Assembly (NCBI RefSeq): GCF_030733265.1
Contig: NZ_JASHJI010000026.1
Span: forward strand, 1 to 64,000
Direction of reading: 5' to 3'
Length of the DNA: 64,000 bases
DNA from: Roseibium sp. MMSF_3412
Lineage (GTDB): Bacteria; Pseudomonadota; Alphaproteobacteria; Rhizobiales; Stappiaceae
Numbering within the stretch: the stretch's first letter is position 1; each line of letters starts with the position of its first letter. Both the position numbers and the translations under genes were made by a program. Positions 17,772-27,511 of the stretch are shown here, piece by piece. The notes under the pieces are model-generated. The model saw only the letters and a program-made list of their open reading frames with translations, ran no database searches and was not told the origin of the DNA.

Positions 17772-18218
17772 GTGAAGTTGGATGAAGCGGACGCCAAAAT
17801 AGTTGATGCATTGATCCGGGACGGCCGCATGTCGCTCAAGGACCTTGCTGCCCATGCCGGTCTGTCGTCTCCCGGTGTTTCGGAACGGATCAGGCGGCTG
17901 CAGGAGCGCGGGGTCATTCGCGGGTTTTCGGTGGAGATCGATCCGAAGGCGCTGGGCTACAGCCTGCAGGCCATCGTTCGCATCCGTCCGCTTCCCGGGA
18001 AGCTTCATATCGTTCGGCAGCTCATTCAGGAGATCCCGGAATTCTGCGAATGCGACAAGGTCACCGGCGACGATTGCTTCATCGCGCGCCTGGCCGTTCC
18101 GTCGATAGAGCAGCTGGACGACATTCTGGACGTGATCGCCGACAAGGCCGAAACGAGCACCTCTATCGTGAAGTCCCAGCCGATCCGCCGCCGTCCACCG
18201 CCGCTCGTCACAGGTTAG
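17772..18218 (+). CDS. Lrp/AsnC-family transcriptional regulator
   Basis: A 148-residue regulator with an N-terminal helix-turn-helix (SLKDLAAHAGLSSPGVSERIRRL, residues ~21-43) and a C-terminal RAM ligand-binding/oligomerisation domain (VEIDPKALGYSLQAIVRI ... CDKVTGDDCFIARL). It starts at GTG 17772 after GAGGTG. It probably senses an amino acid or related compound and controls itself and the divergent EamA transporter through the palindrome between them. Confidence 0.92.
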   Translation: MKLDEADAKIVDALIRDGRMSLKDLAAHAGLSSPGVSERIRRLQERGVIRGFSVEIDPKALGYSLQAIVRIRPLPGKLHIVRQLIQEIPEFCECDKVTGDDCFIARLAVPSIEQLDDILDVIADKAETSTSIVKSQPIRRRPPPLVTG

Positions 18219-18369
18219 AAACGCTACGCCCATGTGACCAATATGCGTCAAAGGCCGGGCAAACTATCGGAAAGGGTTGCCGTTTTCCCCGGAATGCCCT
18301 ATCAGCAGGCCGTCCAAAAAACCGAACAGCTTACCTGCATGGTCTGCAGGAGTGAGCAGGAGACGCGAC

Positions 18370-20340
18370 ATGATCCAACTGACCTTTCCCGACAATTCCG
18401 TGCGCGACTATGAAGCAGGCACCACCGGCCTTGCCGTCGCCGAAGGCATTTCCAAATCGCTGGCCAAGAAAGCGGTCGCGATGACACTGGATGGTGAGCT
18501 GAGGGACCTCAGCGATGCCATTTCGGCCAATCACAGCATCGAAATCGTCACGCGTGACGATCCGCGCGCCCTTGAATTGATCCGGCACGACGCCGCGCAT
18601 GTGATGGCTGAAGCCGTGCAGGAACTCTGGCCGGGAACACAGGTCACGATCGGTCCCGTCATCGAGAACGGGTTCTATTACGATTTCAAGCGCGTTCATC
18701 CCGACAGCGGAGACGACTGGCCATTCCATCCCGATGATCTGCCGGTCATCGAGAAGAAGATGCGCGAGATCATTGCCCGCGGGGCGCAGTTCACCAAGGA
18801 AATCTGGTCCCGCGAGGAAGCCAAGACCTATTTCGCCGCTAAGGGCGAGCACTACAAGGTCGAGCTTGTCGACGCGATTCCCGAAGATCAGGAACTCAAG
18901 ATCTACAAGCAGGGCCAGTGGCTCGACCTTTGCCGTGGTCCGCATATGGCCTCCACCCGGCAGATCGGCGATGCCTTCAAGCTCATGAAGGTTGCCGGTG
19001 CCTACTGGCGCGGCGATTCCAGCAATGAAATGCTGAGCCGGATCTACGCGACCGCGTGGCACAACGAGAAGGAGCTGAAGGGCTACCTTCGCATGCTGGA
19101 GGAAGCCGAAAAGCGCGATCACCGCAAGCTCGGGCGGGAGATGGACCTTTTCCATTTTCAGGAAGAGGGCCCCGGCGTCGTGTTCTGGCATCCCAAGGGC
19201 TGGGACATGTTCCAGAACCTCATTGCCTACAAGCGGCGCGTTCTGAAGGACGACTACAAGGAGGTGAACGCACCCCAGGTGCTGCATACGTCCTTGTGGG
19301 AGACCTCCGGTCACTGGACCTGGTACAAGGAGAACATGTTCTCCGTGCAATGTGCCGATCCGGACGCGGAGGATGACCGTGTCTTCGCGCTCAAGCCGAT
19401 GAACTGTCCCGGCCACGTTCAGATCTTCAAGCACGGGCTGAAAAGTTATCGCGACCTGCCGATGCGTCTGGCGGAATTCGGTGTCGTCCACCGCTACGAG
19501 CCGTCAGGTGCGCTCCACGGGTTGATGCGTGTGCGCGGATTTACCCAGGACGACGCGCATGTCTTCTGCACCGAAGAGCAGCTTGAGGAAGAGTGTCTCA
19601 AAATCAACGACCTGATCCTGTCGGTCTACAAGGATTTCGGATTTGACGAAGTCGTCGTCAAGCTTTCCACGCGCCCTGAAAAGCGCGTTGGAACCGATGA
19701 GATGTGGGACCATGCGGAAGCAGTTCTCTCGGATGTTCTGAAGAAGATCGAAGCGCAGTCGGAAGGCCGGGTCAAGACCGATATTCTGCCGGGCGAGGGG
19801 GCGTTCTACGGTCCGAAATTCGAATATACGCTGAGAGATGCAATCGGGCGTGAGTGGCAGTGTGGCACGACGCAGGTCGACTTCGCCTTGCCGGAACGTT
19901 TCGGTGCGTTTTATGTGGACAGCAACGGCGAAAAGAAAACACCGGTCATGGTGCACCGCGCGATTTGCGGTTCCATGGAACGCTTTCTTGGTATCCTTAT
20001 CGAGAACTATGCCGGACACTTCCCGCTCTGGTTCGCTCCCCTGCAGATCGTCGTTGCGACCATCACGTCCGAAGCCGATGCCTATGGCCAGGAAGTTGCG
20101 GACCTGTTGAAGGCGAAGGGGTTGAAGGTCGAGACCGATTTCCGGAACGAGAAGATCAACTACAAGGTTCGCGAGCACTCGCTTGCGAAGGTCCCCGTGA
20201 TCATTGTCTGCGGCATGCGCGAGGCTGAGGAACGCACCGTCAATGTCCGCCGTCTCGGCTCGAAAGACCAGCGCTCCATGGGGCTTGAAGAAGCCGTCGA
20301 GGCGTTTGTCCAGGAGGCGACGCCGCCGGACTTGAAATAA
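18370..20340 (+). CDS. thrS: ThrS, threonyl-tRNA synthetase
   Basis: A 656-residue class II synthetase charging tRNA-Thr. Domains in order: TGS (residues ~1-62), the editing domain with [17 protein letters not shown] and [10 protein letters not shown], the catalytic core ([45 protein letters not shown]), and the C-terminal anticodon-binding domain. The ATG at 18370 is preceded by AGGAG; 31 upstream codons in frame are not used. No T-box is seen in the ~150-base leader. Confidence 0.97.
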   Translation: MIQLTFPDNSVRDYEAGTTGLAVAEGISKSLAKKAVAMTLDGELRDLSDAISANHSIEIVTRDDPRALELIRHDAAHVMAEAVQELWPGTQVTIGPVIENGFYYDFKRVHPDSGDDWPFHPDDLPVIEKKMREIIARGAQFTKEIWSREEAKTYFAAKGEHYKVELVDAIPEDQELKIYKQGQWLDLCRGPHMASTRQIGDAFKLMKVAGAYWRGDSSNEMLSRIYATAWHNEKELKGYLRMLEEAEKRDHRKLGREMDLFHFQEEGPGVVFWHPKGWDMFQNLIAYKRRVLKDDYKEVNAPQVLHTSLWETSGHWTWYKENMFSVQCADPDAEDDRVFALKPMNCPGHVQIFKHGLKSYRDLPMRLAEFGVVHRYEPSGALHGLMRVRGFTQDDAHVFCTEEQLEEECLKINDLILSVYKDFGFDEVVVKLSTRPEKRVGTDEMWDHAEAVLSDVLKKIEAQSEGRVKTDILPGEGAFYGPKFEYTLRDAIGREWQCGTTQVDFALPERFGAFYVDSNGEKKTPVMVHRAICGSMERFLGILIENYAGHFPLWFAPLQIVVATITSEADAYGQEVADLLKAKGLKVETDFRNEKINYKVREHSLAKVPVIIVCGMREAEERTVNVRRLGSKDQRSMGLEEAVEAFVQEATPPDLK

Positions 20341-20378
20341 TCTCCGGAGCACCAAAATACGGGGATAAGTTACAGCTT

Positions 20379-20408
20379 GCACATTGCCCTTACGCTAGGG
20401 CAATGTGC
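20379..20408. terminator. Perfect 12-bp hairpin after thrS
   Basis: GCACATTGCCCT and AGGGCAATGTGC form a perfect 12-bp stem with a 6-base loop, 38 bases past the thrS stop. There is no T run, so it is either an unusual terminator, a 3'-end stabiliser or a protein-binding palindrome in front of the acyltransferase gene. Confidence 0.5.
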
Positions 20409-20475
20409 TGTCACATTCCTGAAACACTGGTTCTGGTATCTGGTTCCGGATTTACCCGAACACCCTGTCGAGACG

Positions 20476-21333
20476 ATGGTTGCCGTGGATTACGCAGAAT
20501 TCAGCTACGCCAATCCTGACCATCCGCCCCTGAAGCGGTGGACGATACGGGCGATCGAGGGCATTTCGGGCCGCCGGAAGCTTGTTGATCTTTACGAAGT
20601 CTGGAAAAACCAGATGGTCGGGACTTCGGACTACATCTGGAGCGACCTTCTGGGTCTCATCAACCTGAATGTCGCCGTGAAAGATGGCGAGTGGCCGCCG
20701 AAAGACCTGCCCGAGGGACCGCTTGTTCTGATCGCCAACCACCCTTACGGCATTGGTGACGGTCTTGCGATCCTGGCGCTGGCGGAACAGCTCGGGCGGC
20801 CTTTCAAGATCCTGATAAACAACGAACTCCTGAAGGTTCCGGAAGTCCGGCCATTCTCCCTGCCGGTGGATTTTGAGGAAAACAAGCAGGCTCTCAAGAC
20901 AAACATGCAGACCCGCAAGGAAGCGCTGCGCCTGCTTCAGGAAGGCACGACCATTATCGTCTTCCCGGGAGGTGGTGTCGCGACCGCTGCAAAGCCTTTC
21001 GGACGCGCTGAAGAACTGCCCTGGAAAACGTTCACTGCGAAGATGATCCGGTCTTCGAAGGCAACCGTGCTGCCGCTTTATTTCGAAGGTCAGAATTCCT
21101 GGCTTTTTCATCTCGTCAGCAAGTATTCGCTGACCCTGCGCCTGTCACTTCTGGTGAGGGAATTCCGCCGGATTCTCGGCTCCGTCATAACGGCGCGGGC
21201 CGGGCAGGCGATCCCGTTCGAAACCCTCTCCGGTTTCAAGGACCAGAAGGAAATCATGGATTTTCTTCAGACGAAAGTCATGGAAATGGGGCCGGCCACC
21301 TCTGTCAGGGGCCTGCTCGGCCGTAGCCGCTGA
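20476..21333 (+). CDS. PlsC-like lysophospholipid acyltransferase family protein
   Basis: About 285 residues. The acyltransferase signature is NHPYGIGD (His and Asp of the catalytic HxxxxD-type motif), followed by FKILINNELLKVPEV and FPGGGVATA, the typical order in this family. It probably transfers an acyl chain to a lysolipid at the membrane. The frame is open back to a TTG at 20377, but that start would lie inside a perfect hairpin, so I place the start at the ATG 20476. It follows thrS on the same strand. Confidence 0.75.
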   Translation: MVAVDYAEFSYANPDHPPLKRWTIRAIEGISGRRKLVDLYEVWKNQMVGTSDYIWSDLLGLINLNVAVKDGEWPPKDLPEGPLVLIANHPYGIGDGLAILALAEQLGRPFKILINNELLKVPEVRPFSLPVDFEENKQALKTNMQTRKEALRLLQEGTTIIVFPGGGVATAAKPFGRAEELPWKTFTAKMIRSSKATVLPLYFEGQNSWLFHLVSKYSLTLRLSLLVREFRRILGSVITARAGQAIPFETLSGFKDQKEIMDFLQTKVMEMGPATSVRGLLGRSR

Positions 21334-21352
21334 GACGATATCCGGAAAGTCG

Positions 21353-21622
21353 CTAGGGTACGGGCTCATAAATGAAGTCAATTTGGTTTGGATCGTTTTG
21401 ACCAACTGCAAGGAGCGAAAGCGCAGAAAATGTGCTTCATTTCCAAGCCTTTCGCGACGCCGCAGATGGCTGAAACGGCCGAATCCGAAGGACGGCAAAA
21501 TGGCCTCACCTCGCAGCGTCACCGCGCTTGACCGGGCATAAAGCCCGCTCTACTCGCGCTTCCTGGCGAGGTTTTGCCATTTCTGCCGCCAAATCGGCTT
21601 CATTTATGGGTCCGTGCCCTAG
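21353..21622. mobile_element. MITE-like element with CTAG target duplication (1)
   Basis: A 262-base element (21357-21618) begins GGTACGGGCTCATAAATGAAG and ends in the inverted form of GGCACGGACCCATAAATGAAG, 19 of 23 terminal bases matching. CTAG flanks it on both sides (21353-21356, 21619-21622), as expected for the target-site duplication of some IS5-family elements. No transposase is encoded, so it would be non-autonomous. Confidence 0.75.
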
Positions 21623-21661
21623 ACTTTGCGTCGGAGGCGCATTCGCGCGTGCAGGGATGGA

Positions 21662-22762
21662 TCAGTTGCTGCTGGTCGTTTCCTGGGTTTCCAGTTCACT
21701 GACGGCCGTCACAACTTCGACTTCCCGATCCTGACCCGGAGCGACTTCAAAGTTGTGCAGGTAGGTCTTGCCGTTGTTCCTCGCCAGCGCTTCATACTCG
21801 CCTGCTGCCAGCACAAAATCCGGAAACGCGCCCGTTGCCTCGACGACGACATGGCCACCGGCGCTCAGAACCGACCACGTGGTGTTGGCGATCGCTTCGC
21901 CGCCGCGCTCGTTGACCAGCTTCAGGGTGATATCCGCTGCCTTGTGCAAGATCGTTGCCTCGGTCAGCTTTCCTGGCAGTACCTGAATGTCGGCACGGAT
22001 CACCGCGTTCACGTCACCATAGCGGCTGACCACGTGGTATGTGTCCGCGTTGAGCCTGACGATCGCACCGGGAGCAATATCTCCGACGATCTTGTTGCGC
22101 TCACCCCGCTCGTCGAACGTCATCCCGTAAACGTCGAATGTGACCTGGGCTTCGTCGATGCCGTCGCCGTCCTTCATGGCAGCGCCGAATTTGATGCCGC
22201 CCGCATTCAGTGTCAGCATCTTTGACTGAACATCCTGACCAATGACGACCCGGTTTGTCGACTGGGCGTAGCCGTAGGCGGTGTGAACCAGGTAGGCGCC
22301 GGGATTGAGCCTGAATTCCGCGTCTCCCCCCATGGAGGTGGCAACCAGTTCCAATCTTCCATTGGCGTTGGCCGCTTCGGAATAGATGCGCCAGATCAGC
22401 CCGTCATCGAGGGGCTTGCTGTCCCGTGTCAGCTTTGCCATCAGGTAAAGGGCACCCTGATCGAGACCATCGCCTGTTCCTGCCGAAACCGAACGGGACG
22501 CAGGGGCATAGGGCAGTTCGACGTCTGAAAAAAGCGGTTCCGGTTCACGATCCAGAAGATTGATAATCTGGTCGCTGCCGGCAGCTGTGGGGGCATTCGG
22601 GTCGGGTTTCGCCCTCGGTGGCATCGGGGCCTCGGCGGTTTGCGCATGGACGACGGCGCTCGTGGAAATCGCGACGGGGAAAACCATCAGGAGTCCGCAC
22701 GCGGCATTTCTCGCCAAACGCTTTGCCGCCGCGGCAAATGGTGTCGAACCTTTTTCCAACAT
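21662..22762 (-). CDS. Exported protein of unknown function, beta-rich
   Basis: About 366 residues with an N-terminal signal segment (ACGLLMVFPVAISTSAVVHAQT). The mature part has a low-complexity Pro-rich stretch, then at least three related beta-rich modules, each like small carboxypeptidase-regulatory or prealbumin-type folds (for example FRLNPGAYLVHTAYGYAQST, GAIVRLNADTYHVVSRYGD, FVLAAGEYEALARNNGKTY; all share the pattern of a turn, Y and an aliphatic strand). It is periplasmic by prediction; its function is unknown. A GTG at 22768 is a possible alternative start. Confidence 0.7.
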   Translation of the reverse strand: MLEKGSTPFAAAAKRLARNAACGLLMVFPVAISTSAVVHAQTAEAPMPPRAKPDPNAPTAAGSDQIINLLDREPEPLFSDVELPYAPASRSVSAGTGDGLDQGALYLMAKLTRDSKPLDDGLIWRIYSEAANANGRLELVATSMGGDAEFRLNPGAYLVHTAYGYAQSTNRVVIGQDVQSKMLTLNAGGIKFGAAMKDGDGIDEAQVTFDVYGMTFDERGERNKIVGDIAPGAIVRLNADTYHVVSRYGDVNAVIRADIQVLPGKLTEATILHKAADITLKLVNERGGEAIANTTWSVLSAGGHVVVEATGAFPDFVLAAGEYEALARNNGKTYLHNFEVAPGQDREVEVVTAVSELETQETTSSN

Positions 22763-22784
22763 GCCCACTTCTTATTCTTGTTGA

Positions 22785-22800
22785 CTGTGACAAGTTACAG
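22785..22800. promoter_or_regulatory. Weak palindrome upstream of the exported protein gene
   Basis: CTGTGAC-AA-GTTACAG pairs at six of seven arm positions, about 20 bases before the gene start. The rest of the ~310-base gap to the nitroreductase gene shows nothing I can name. Confidence 0.3.
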
Positions 22801-23089
22801 TCCGTTGACTTTTATACCAATTCAGACCGGAACGATATACCGCAATATGTCCAAGCTTTTTCCCGGTGGAATCGGGGCAAGTCGTTTGCAGCCTCGATCA
22901 GGGGAGGTTGCCCCGGCATTCCCGGTAAATGCAAGCCGTACCACCTTGTTCCGCGCCTGGCAGCCCTGTCCGGCCCTCTCAAATGCGCTTGAAAATCAGG
23001 CGAATTCAAGACATCGAATCGAAGTTGACAATTGCGCTCAATGAATTACGTCCAGTGAAACGACTGAAACATCGAGAAGTGTGAAACGC

Positions 23090-23686
23090 ATGTCCACTTT
23101 CAGCCAACCCGCACCCGGTGTCCTGGAATTCCTGCGCAAACGCCGTTCCCATCCATCAATCACGATGTCGGAACCCGGCCCGGATGAGGACCAGGTCAGG
23201 GATCTTCTGACGATTGCCGCTCGGGTTCCGGATCACGGCAAGCTTGCTCCATGGCGGTTTGTCCTCTTTCGAACGGCGCAAGGGGAGGCGGTCGGACGCC
23301 GGCTGGCTGCGATACTCGAGGAAAGACAGGGTCCTCTTGACGATGATCAGCGCCAGAAGGAATTGACCCGCTTCACACGCGCTCCCCTTGTCATCGGTGT
23401 CGTGAGCATGGCTGCGCTGCATCCCAAAATACCGGTCTGGGAGCAGCAACTGTCTGCCGGTGCCGTTTGCATGAACCTGGTCACGGCTGCTTCGGCGGCC
23501 GGATTCGCATCGCAGTGGCTGACCGAATGGTACAGTTTCGACAAGGAAGCCGCGCAGTTTCTCGGTGCCCGCGATGATGAGCAATTTGCCGGTTTCGTGC
23601 ATGTGGGCACACCCACGCAGGCGCCGGTTGAAAGACCACGGCCCGATTTGGCCGACCTCGTCAGTGAATGGAGCGAAGACACCTGA
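23090..23686 (+). CDS. Nitroreductase family protein (YdjA-like)
   Basis: About 198 residues with the FMN-dependent nitroreductase fold. RKRRSHPSI and AARVPDHGKLAPWRFVL match the short YdjA-like group, which uses NAD(P)H to reduce nitro or quinone compounds. A GTG at 23081 is a possible start; I prefer the ATG nine bases later. The next gene begins one base after the stop, so the two are translationally linked. Confidence 0.87.
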   Translation: MSTFSQPAPGVLEFLRKRRSHPSITMSEPGPDEDQVRDLLTIAARVPDHGKLAPWRFVLFRTAQGEAVGRRLAAILEERQGPLDDDQRQKELTRFTRAPLVIGVVSMAALHPKIPVWEQQLSAGAVCMNLVTAASAAGFASQWLTEWYSFDKEAAQFLGARDDEQFAGFVHVGTPTQAPVERPRPDLADLVSEWSEDT

Positions 23687-23687
23687 G

Positions 23688-24290
23688 ATGTTTTATGAAA
23701 CCGCCAAAAACGACCACGGCCTGCCTCACAACCCCTTCAAGGCGATCGTGTCGCCCAGGCCGATCGGCTGGATTTCTTCGCTCGATGCTGACGGACGTAC
23801 CAACCTTGCGCCATACAGCTTCTTCAACGCCGTCGGGGACCGGCCTCCGATCGTGATGTTCTCCTCGTCCGGCTACAAGGACAGTGCCGCAAACGTGGAC
23901 GCGACCGGCGAATTCGTCTGCAACATGGCCAGTTGGGACCTGAAGGATGAAATGAACGTGTCTTCAGCCCCCGTTTCAGGAGACACCAGCGAGTTTGAGC
24001 TGGCGGGCCTGGACATGGCGCCTTCGCGTCTGGTCAAGGCACCGCGTGTTGCAAAGGCCGCAACAGCGCTTGAGTGCAGGCACCTTCAGACGCTCAAGCT
24101 GAAGGATCTCGATGGCGTGGAAACCGACAACTGGATTGTTTTCGGGCAGGTTGTCGGCGTTCATATCGACGAGAGCATCCTCGTTGACGGGAAGGTCGAC
24201 GTTACCCGCTTCAAGCCGCTTTCCAGACTGGGTTACATGGAATACGCAGCTGTTACCGAAGTGTTTGAAATGGTTCGGCCGAACGTCTAG
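23688..24290 (+). CDS. Flavin reductase-like (DIM6/NTAB) protein
   Basis: About 200 residues with the flavin-reductase split-barrel fold: SPRPIGWISSLDADGRTNLAPYSFFNAVGDRPP is the typical FMN-binding start of the family, followed by NMASWDLKDEMN. It may supply reduced flavin or act as an FMN-dependent oxidoreductase with the nitroreductase encoded just before it. Its stop codon TAG falls inside the CTAG target duplication of the repeat that follows. Confidence 0.87.
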   Translation: MFYETAKNDHGLPHNPFKAIVSPRPIGWISSLDADGRTNLAPYSFFNAVGDRPPIVMFSSSGYKDSAANVDATGEFVCNMASWDLKDEMNVSSAPVSGDTSEFELAGLDMAPSRLVKAPRVAKAATALECRHLQTLKLKDLDGVETDNWIVFGQVVGVHIDESILVDGKVDVTRFKPLSRLGYMEYAAVTEVFEMVRPNV

Positions 24291-24587
24291 AGCATTTTCC
24301 GACCAATGAGGGTCATTTGACCGAGGCCCTTTTTCGCGCTGGCAAGACGGTTTGCCCGCCGCGGTGCTTCCCACCACAAGGGTGGACCAACGATGCCAGA
24401 GCGGAAAAGGGCCCGGCCAATCTTGATGTCTGCCGCTTGAATGCGTTCCACAACGGGTGAGGATATCCAGCCCGCCGGCTGCGTTGTGCCACTTGCACGA
24501 TGCACCGCATCGCGCCTCGTGACCCGCTTGGCCGCGTGAACCGGATATCCTCATCAAATGATCCAAAGTGGTCGGAAAATGCTCTAG
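24287..24587. mobile_element. MITE-like element with CTAG target duplication (2)
   Basis: A 293-base element (24291-24583) has perfect 15-base ends AGCATTTTCCGACCA / TGGTCGGAAAATGCT, extended by an imperfect match through ATCATTTGA, and CTAG on both sides (24287-24290, 24584-24587). An inner inverted repeat TGAGGATATCC/GGATATCCTCA is also present. It encodes no transposase. The AGAGCATTTTCCG end is a frequent intergenic repeat in alphaproteobacteria. Confidence 0.8.
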
Positions 24588-24879
24588 GACAAAGCGGCCC
24601 GGGTTTGTTTCCTGTTTCGCCGCAGCATGAGCGGTGATCAGCGGAAAAACGAATCCGGCCGACGCGAGTGCCTGCAGTGCTGCCTTCAGGAAGCGACAGG
24701 AAAACAGGCAAGCTCGAAACGGGCAGGGTTTCGGTATCGTGTATTTTGCTTACCCAACGTCTCTTTCGAGGCTGTTTCCCAGAAGAATTAAGGCTAGCTG
24801 TGCACTGTTAAGACTTTGTTAACCATTCCGGCGTGAAAGTTAACAAAGTCATAATCAGTTCCGTCGAGGAGACTAGGTC
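24588..24879. other. Intergenic region before the transglycosylase gene
   Basis: No gene is supported here. The last ~90 bases are AT-richer (for example GTTAACCATT and GTTAACAAAG) and likely hold the promoter of the following gene. Confidence 0.4.
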
Positions 24880-26115
24880 ATGCATGTGACTGACACACCC
24901 TCGGTCGCGTCTCGGATCGAGCTAGCGTTTCAGTCTGCGAGTAGTTCCACGGGTACTTCGTTCGAGTACCTGGTGAAGACCGCTGCGCGCGAGTCGTCTT
25001 TCAATCCGTCGGCGAAGGCCAGAACTTCGAGTGCGACCGGGTTGTTCCAGTTCATCGAATCGACCTGGCTGGAGACCATGAAAGAGGCGGGCCCAAAACA
25101 CGGGCTTGATAAATATTCAGACCAGATCCTGCAAACGAAGAGCGGCAAGTACTACGTCAAGGATCCGGAGGTAAAACGCGAGATTCTCGATCTGCGCAAG
25201 GACCCTGAAATTTCCTCGATGATGGCCGGTGCGCTGACCCAGAAGAACGCTGCCTACCTGGAACGCAAGATCGGCAGAGAGCCGACTGACGGCGAGCTCT
25301 ACATGGCGCATTTCCTGGGAGCGCACGGCGCCAGCCGCCTGATCGATGCGACCAATGCCAATCCGGACATGCGTGCCGACAAGATGTTCTCGGCGCAGGC
25401 GCGGGCCAACAAGCCGATCTTCTTCCACGGGAATGGCAAAGCGCGTTCGATGCAGGAAGTCTACGAGGTCATCGTTTCCAAACATGACGCAGTGACAATG
25501 ATCGCCCAGGCGAGCGGCAAAACCGATCTGCGCACGTCCGGTGAGCTTCTGAATGTCGCCGCTCTGCCGACCGCGAAGCCTGTGCATGCGATGCCGGGAA
25601 CCGATCCGCAGAATTTTGACCACCTTGCCGGTGATACGGCGGCCTCGTTTGCAATGCGCTCCAAACCGCCGGGGCCGGAAGAACTGGCCCGCATGCAGGC
25701 GGAGCTGCCAGACCGCAATCCGGTACAGCTTGCCGAAGCCACGACATCTTTGCCGCGCGGTGCGGAGGCGCAGAACCCGGCACCGCAAGATCCGCGGGAG
25801 GCTTCGATAAACCCGGCGGACCCGGCGGCGGCGCAACGAGTCGTTTCCGCGTTCCAGGCAACGGAAACGGACAGTCCTTTCGAAGCTCTTTTCAGAAATG
25901 ACCAGGGTTCGTCTCAGGCCGATCTGAACCCGCGATTCGCTTCCGCCTTCGCGGCAGTCGAAGAAGCCGGAATGTTCAGCACCTTCACCGGGATTTCCAA
26001 TCAGGTCGCCGCACAGGAACTGGCGCTTGCAGATCAGGGCAGCCCTCTCGATTTGACGCGGTTCTTGAGGCTGAAAGCGGAAGAAGAGCAGAAGGATCTG
26101 CTGCCACCGGCCTGA
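24880..26115 (+). CDS. Lytic transglycosylase (SLT-like) protein
   Basis: A 411-residue protein with an SLT-type domain in the first ~190 residues: the catalytic Glu in AARESSFNPSAKA and the following SATGLFQFIESTWLETM are clear. There is no classical signal peptide. The C-terminal half is disordered, Pro/Ala-rich and unique. Proteins of this group cleave peptidoglycan and in alphaproteobacteria are often linked to assembly of envelope structures such as flagella, though no flagellar gene is nearby. A good GAGGAG precedes the ATG. Confidence 0.8.
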   Translation: MHVTDTPSVASRIELAFQSASSSTGTSFEYLVKTAARESSFNPSAKARTSSATGLFQFIESTWLETMKEAGPKHGLDKYSDQILQTKSGKYYVKDPEVKREILDLRKDPEISSMMAGALTQKNAAYLERKIGREPTDGELYMAHFLGAHGASRLIDATNANPDMRADKMFSAQARANKPIFFHGNGKARSMQEVYEVIVSKHDAVTMIAQASGKTDLRTSGELLNVAALPTAKPVHAMPGTDPQNFDHLAGDTAASFAMRSKPPGPEELARMQAELPDRNPVQLAEATTSLPRGAEAQNPAPQDPREASINPADPAAAQRVVSAFQATETDSPFEALFRNDQGSSQADLNPRFASAFAAVEEAGMFSTFTGISNQVAAQELALADQGSPLDLTRFLRLKAEEEQKDLLPPA

Positions 26116-26215
26116 TTGCGTATTTTTACAGGCCTCGTGAAAATTATAGTGAACAGATCGTTAAGTCTTTGCTGGCAGGGTGTGAGTCGACACTCAAACA
26201 ACACTGATTGCCATC

Positions 26216-27370
26216 ATGACCGCACACGACCTTTTGCTTTTCGAAGATGATCACACTCCCGAGCGCGACGTCGCTGCCGCTAGGGAATTCGCAGAACGTT
26301 ATTTGCAAGCCGAACACGGCAGTCAGGACCGGGCCAGCATGGCAACAGCTCTTACAGTTCTTCTGGACGACCCGAGCCGCGCGATCCGCAAGGCGATCTC
26401 TAAGACTTTGGCATCAAGTGCCTACGCGCCTGCCCATGTCGTGCGGTCGCTCGCAAGCGATGTTGACGAGGTCGCCGTCCCGGTATTGAAAGAATCGCCG
26501 ATCCTCACCGAAGCAGAGCTTGTCGATCTGCTTGCCCAGGGCAGTGAGACCGTTCAGTGTGCCATTGCAGGGCGCGCCGGCCTGCCTGCCTCCATCAGCG
26601 CGGCGATCTGCGAAGTTGCCAGCGAGCGTGCCTGTCAGGTTCTGCTCGACAATGGCAGCGCAGAGGTCCTGCAATCGTCGCTTTTGCGACTGGCACAGCG
26701 GTTCGAGAACCGTCCCGATATCTGCGACCAGTTGCTGCGGACACGGGATCTGCCCCTGGCGAATCGTTATGAACTGCTTATGAGGCTCGCCGAAAGCCTT
26801 GATGATCACCCGATCGTTCTGGAGCGGGTGCCGGAGAACCAACGGCATACCTTCCTGAGCGACGCGGAAGACAAAGTTGTCCTGAGGCTGGCTCTGGAAG
26901 CGAGCGAAGAGGAACTGCCTGATTTTGTCGAGCATCTGAGAAGCCGGGGAAAACTGAACACGAGGCTGTTGCTGCGGTCGGTCTGCTGTGGCCGCCTGCG
27001 CTTCTTTGCGGCAGCTCTTGCCAATCTGGGCCAGGTGCCGCTGCCGAGACTTTGCAAGTTGCTTGTCACCGTTCGCCGGTCGGCGCTTCAGGCGATCCTG
27101 CGCAAGGCAGGCCTGCCAATCCGTTCCCATCAGGCGTTCTTGCTGGCCATCGACATTGCGCGCCAGGCCGAAGCCGATTTCACGTACGATCTGGCTCTCG
27201 ACGAAGCCCGGATGCTGACAGAAACGCTGCTTGAGGAAATGCAGGACGGAGCCCTTGGCGCCGACGAAGATGTCGCCGCATTCCTGCGCCGTTTCGCGAT
27301 CGAGGTCGCACGCCTGGAAGCCCGTCTGCTTGTGAAGAACGGGTCCCTGCATATCACCGCGGCTGCCTGA
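26216..27370 (+). CDS. DUF2336-domain protein
   Basis: A 384-residue cytosolic helical-repeat protein of the alphaproteobacterial DUF2336 family. The recognisable parts are the HEAT-like segments DDPSRAIRKAISKTLASSAYAPAHVVRSLA and VPVLKESPILTEAELVDLL. The biochemical function of the family is unknown. It lies 100 bases after the transglycosylase, same strand. Confidence 0.85.
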   Translation: MTAHDLLLFEDDHTPERDVAAAREFAERYLQAEHGSQDRASMATALTVLLDDPSRAIRKAISKTLASSAYAPAHVVRSLASDVDEVAVPVLKESPILTEAELVDLLAQGSETVQCAIAGRAGLPASISAAICEVASERACQVLLDNGSAEVLQSSLLRLAQRFENRPDICDQLLRTRDLPLANRYELLMRLAESLDDHPIVLERVPENQRHTFLSDAEDKVVLRLALEASEEELPDFVEHLRSRGKLNTRLLLRSVCCGRLRFFAAALANLGQVPLPRLCKLLVTVRRSALQAILRKAGLPIRSHQAFLLAIDIARQAEADFTYDLALDEARMLTETLLEEMQDGALGADEDVAAFLRRFAIEVARLEARLLVKNGSLHITAAA

Positions 27371-27511
27371 CCTTTCTCCCATCCCTGTCAAAGCGGACGG
27401 TCGTCCGGCAATAGCGATTCTTTCTTTGCCGGACACTTCCGGCTGAAAAGTGGCTTGTCGCCGGTTTCGGGCGGTGGTTAGGTGCCGCTCCTAAACTGGA
27501 AAGGTGGCGTC

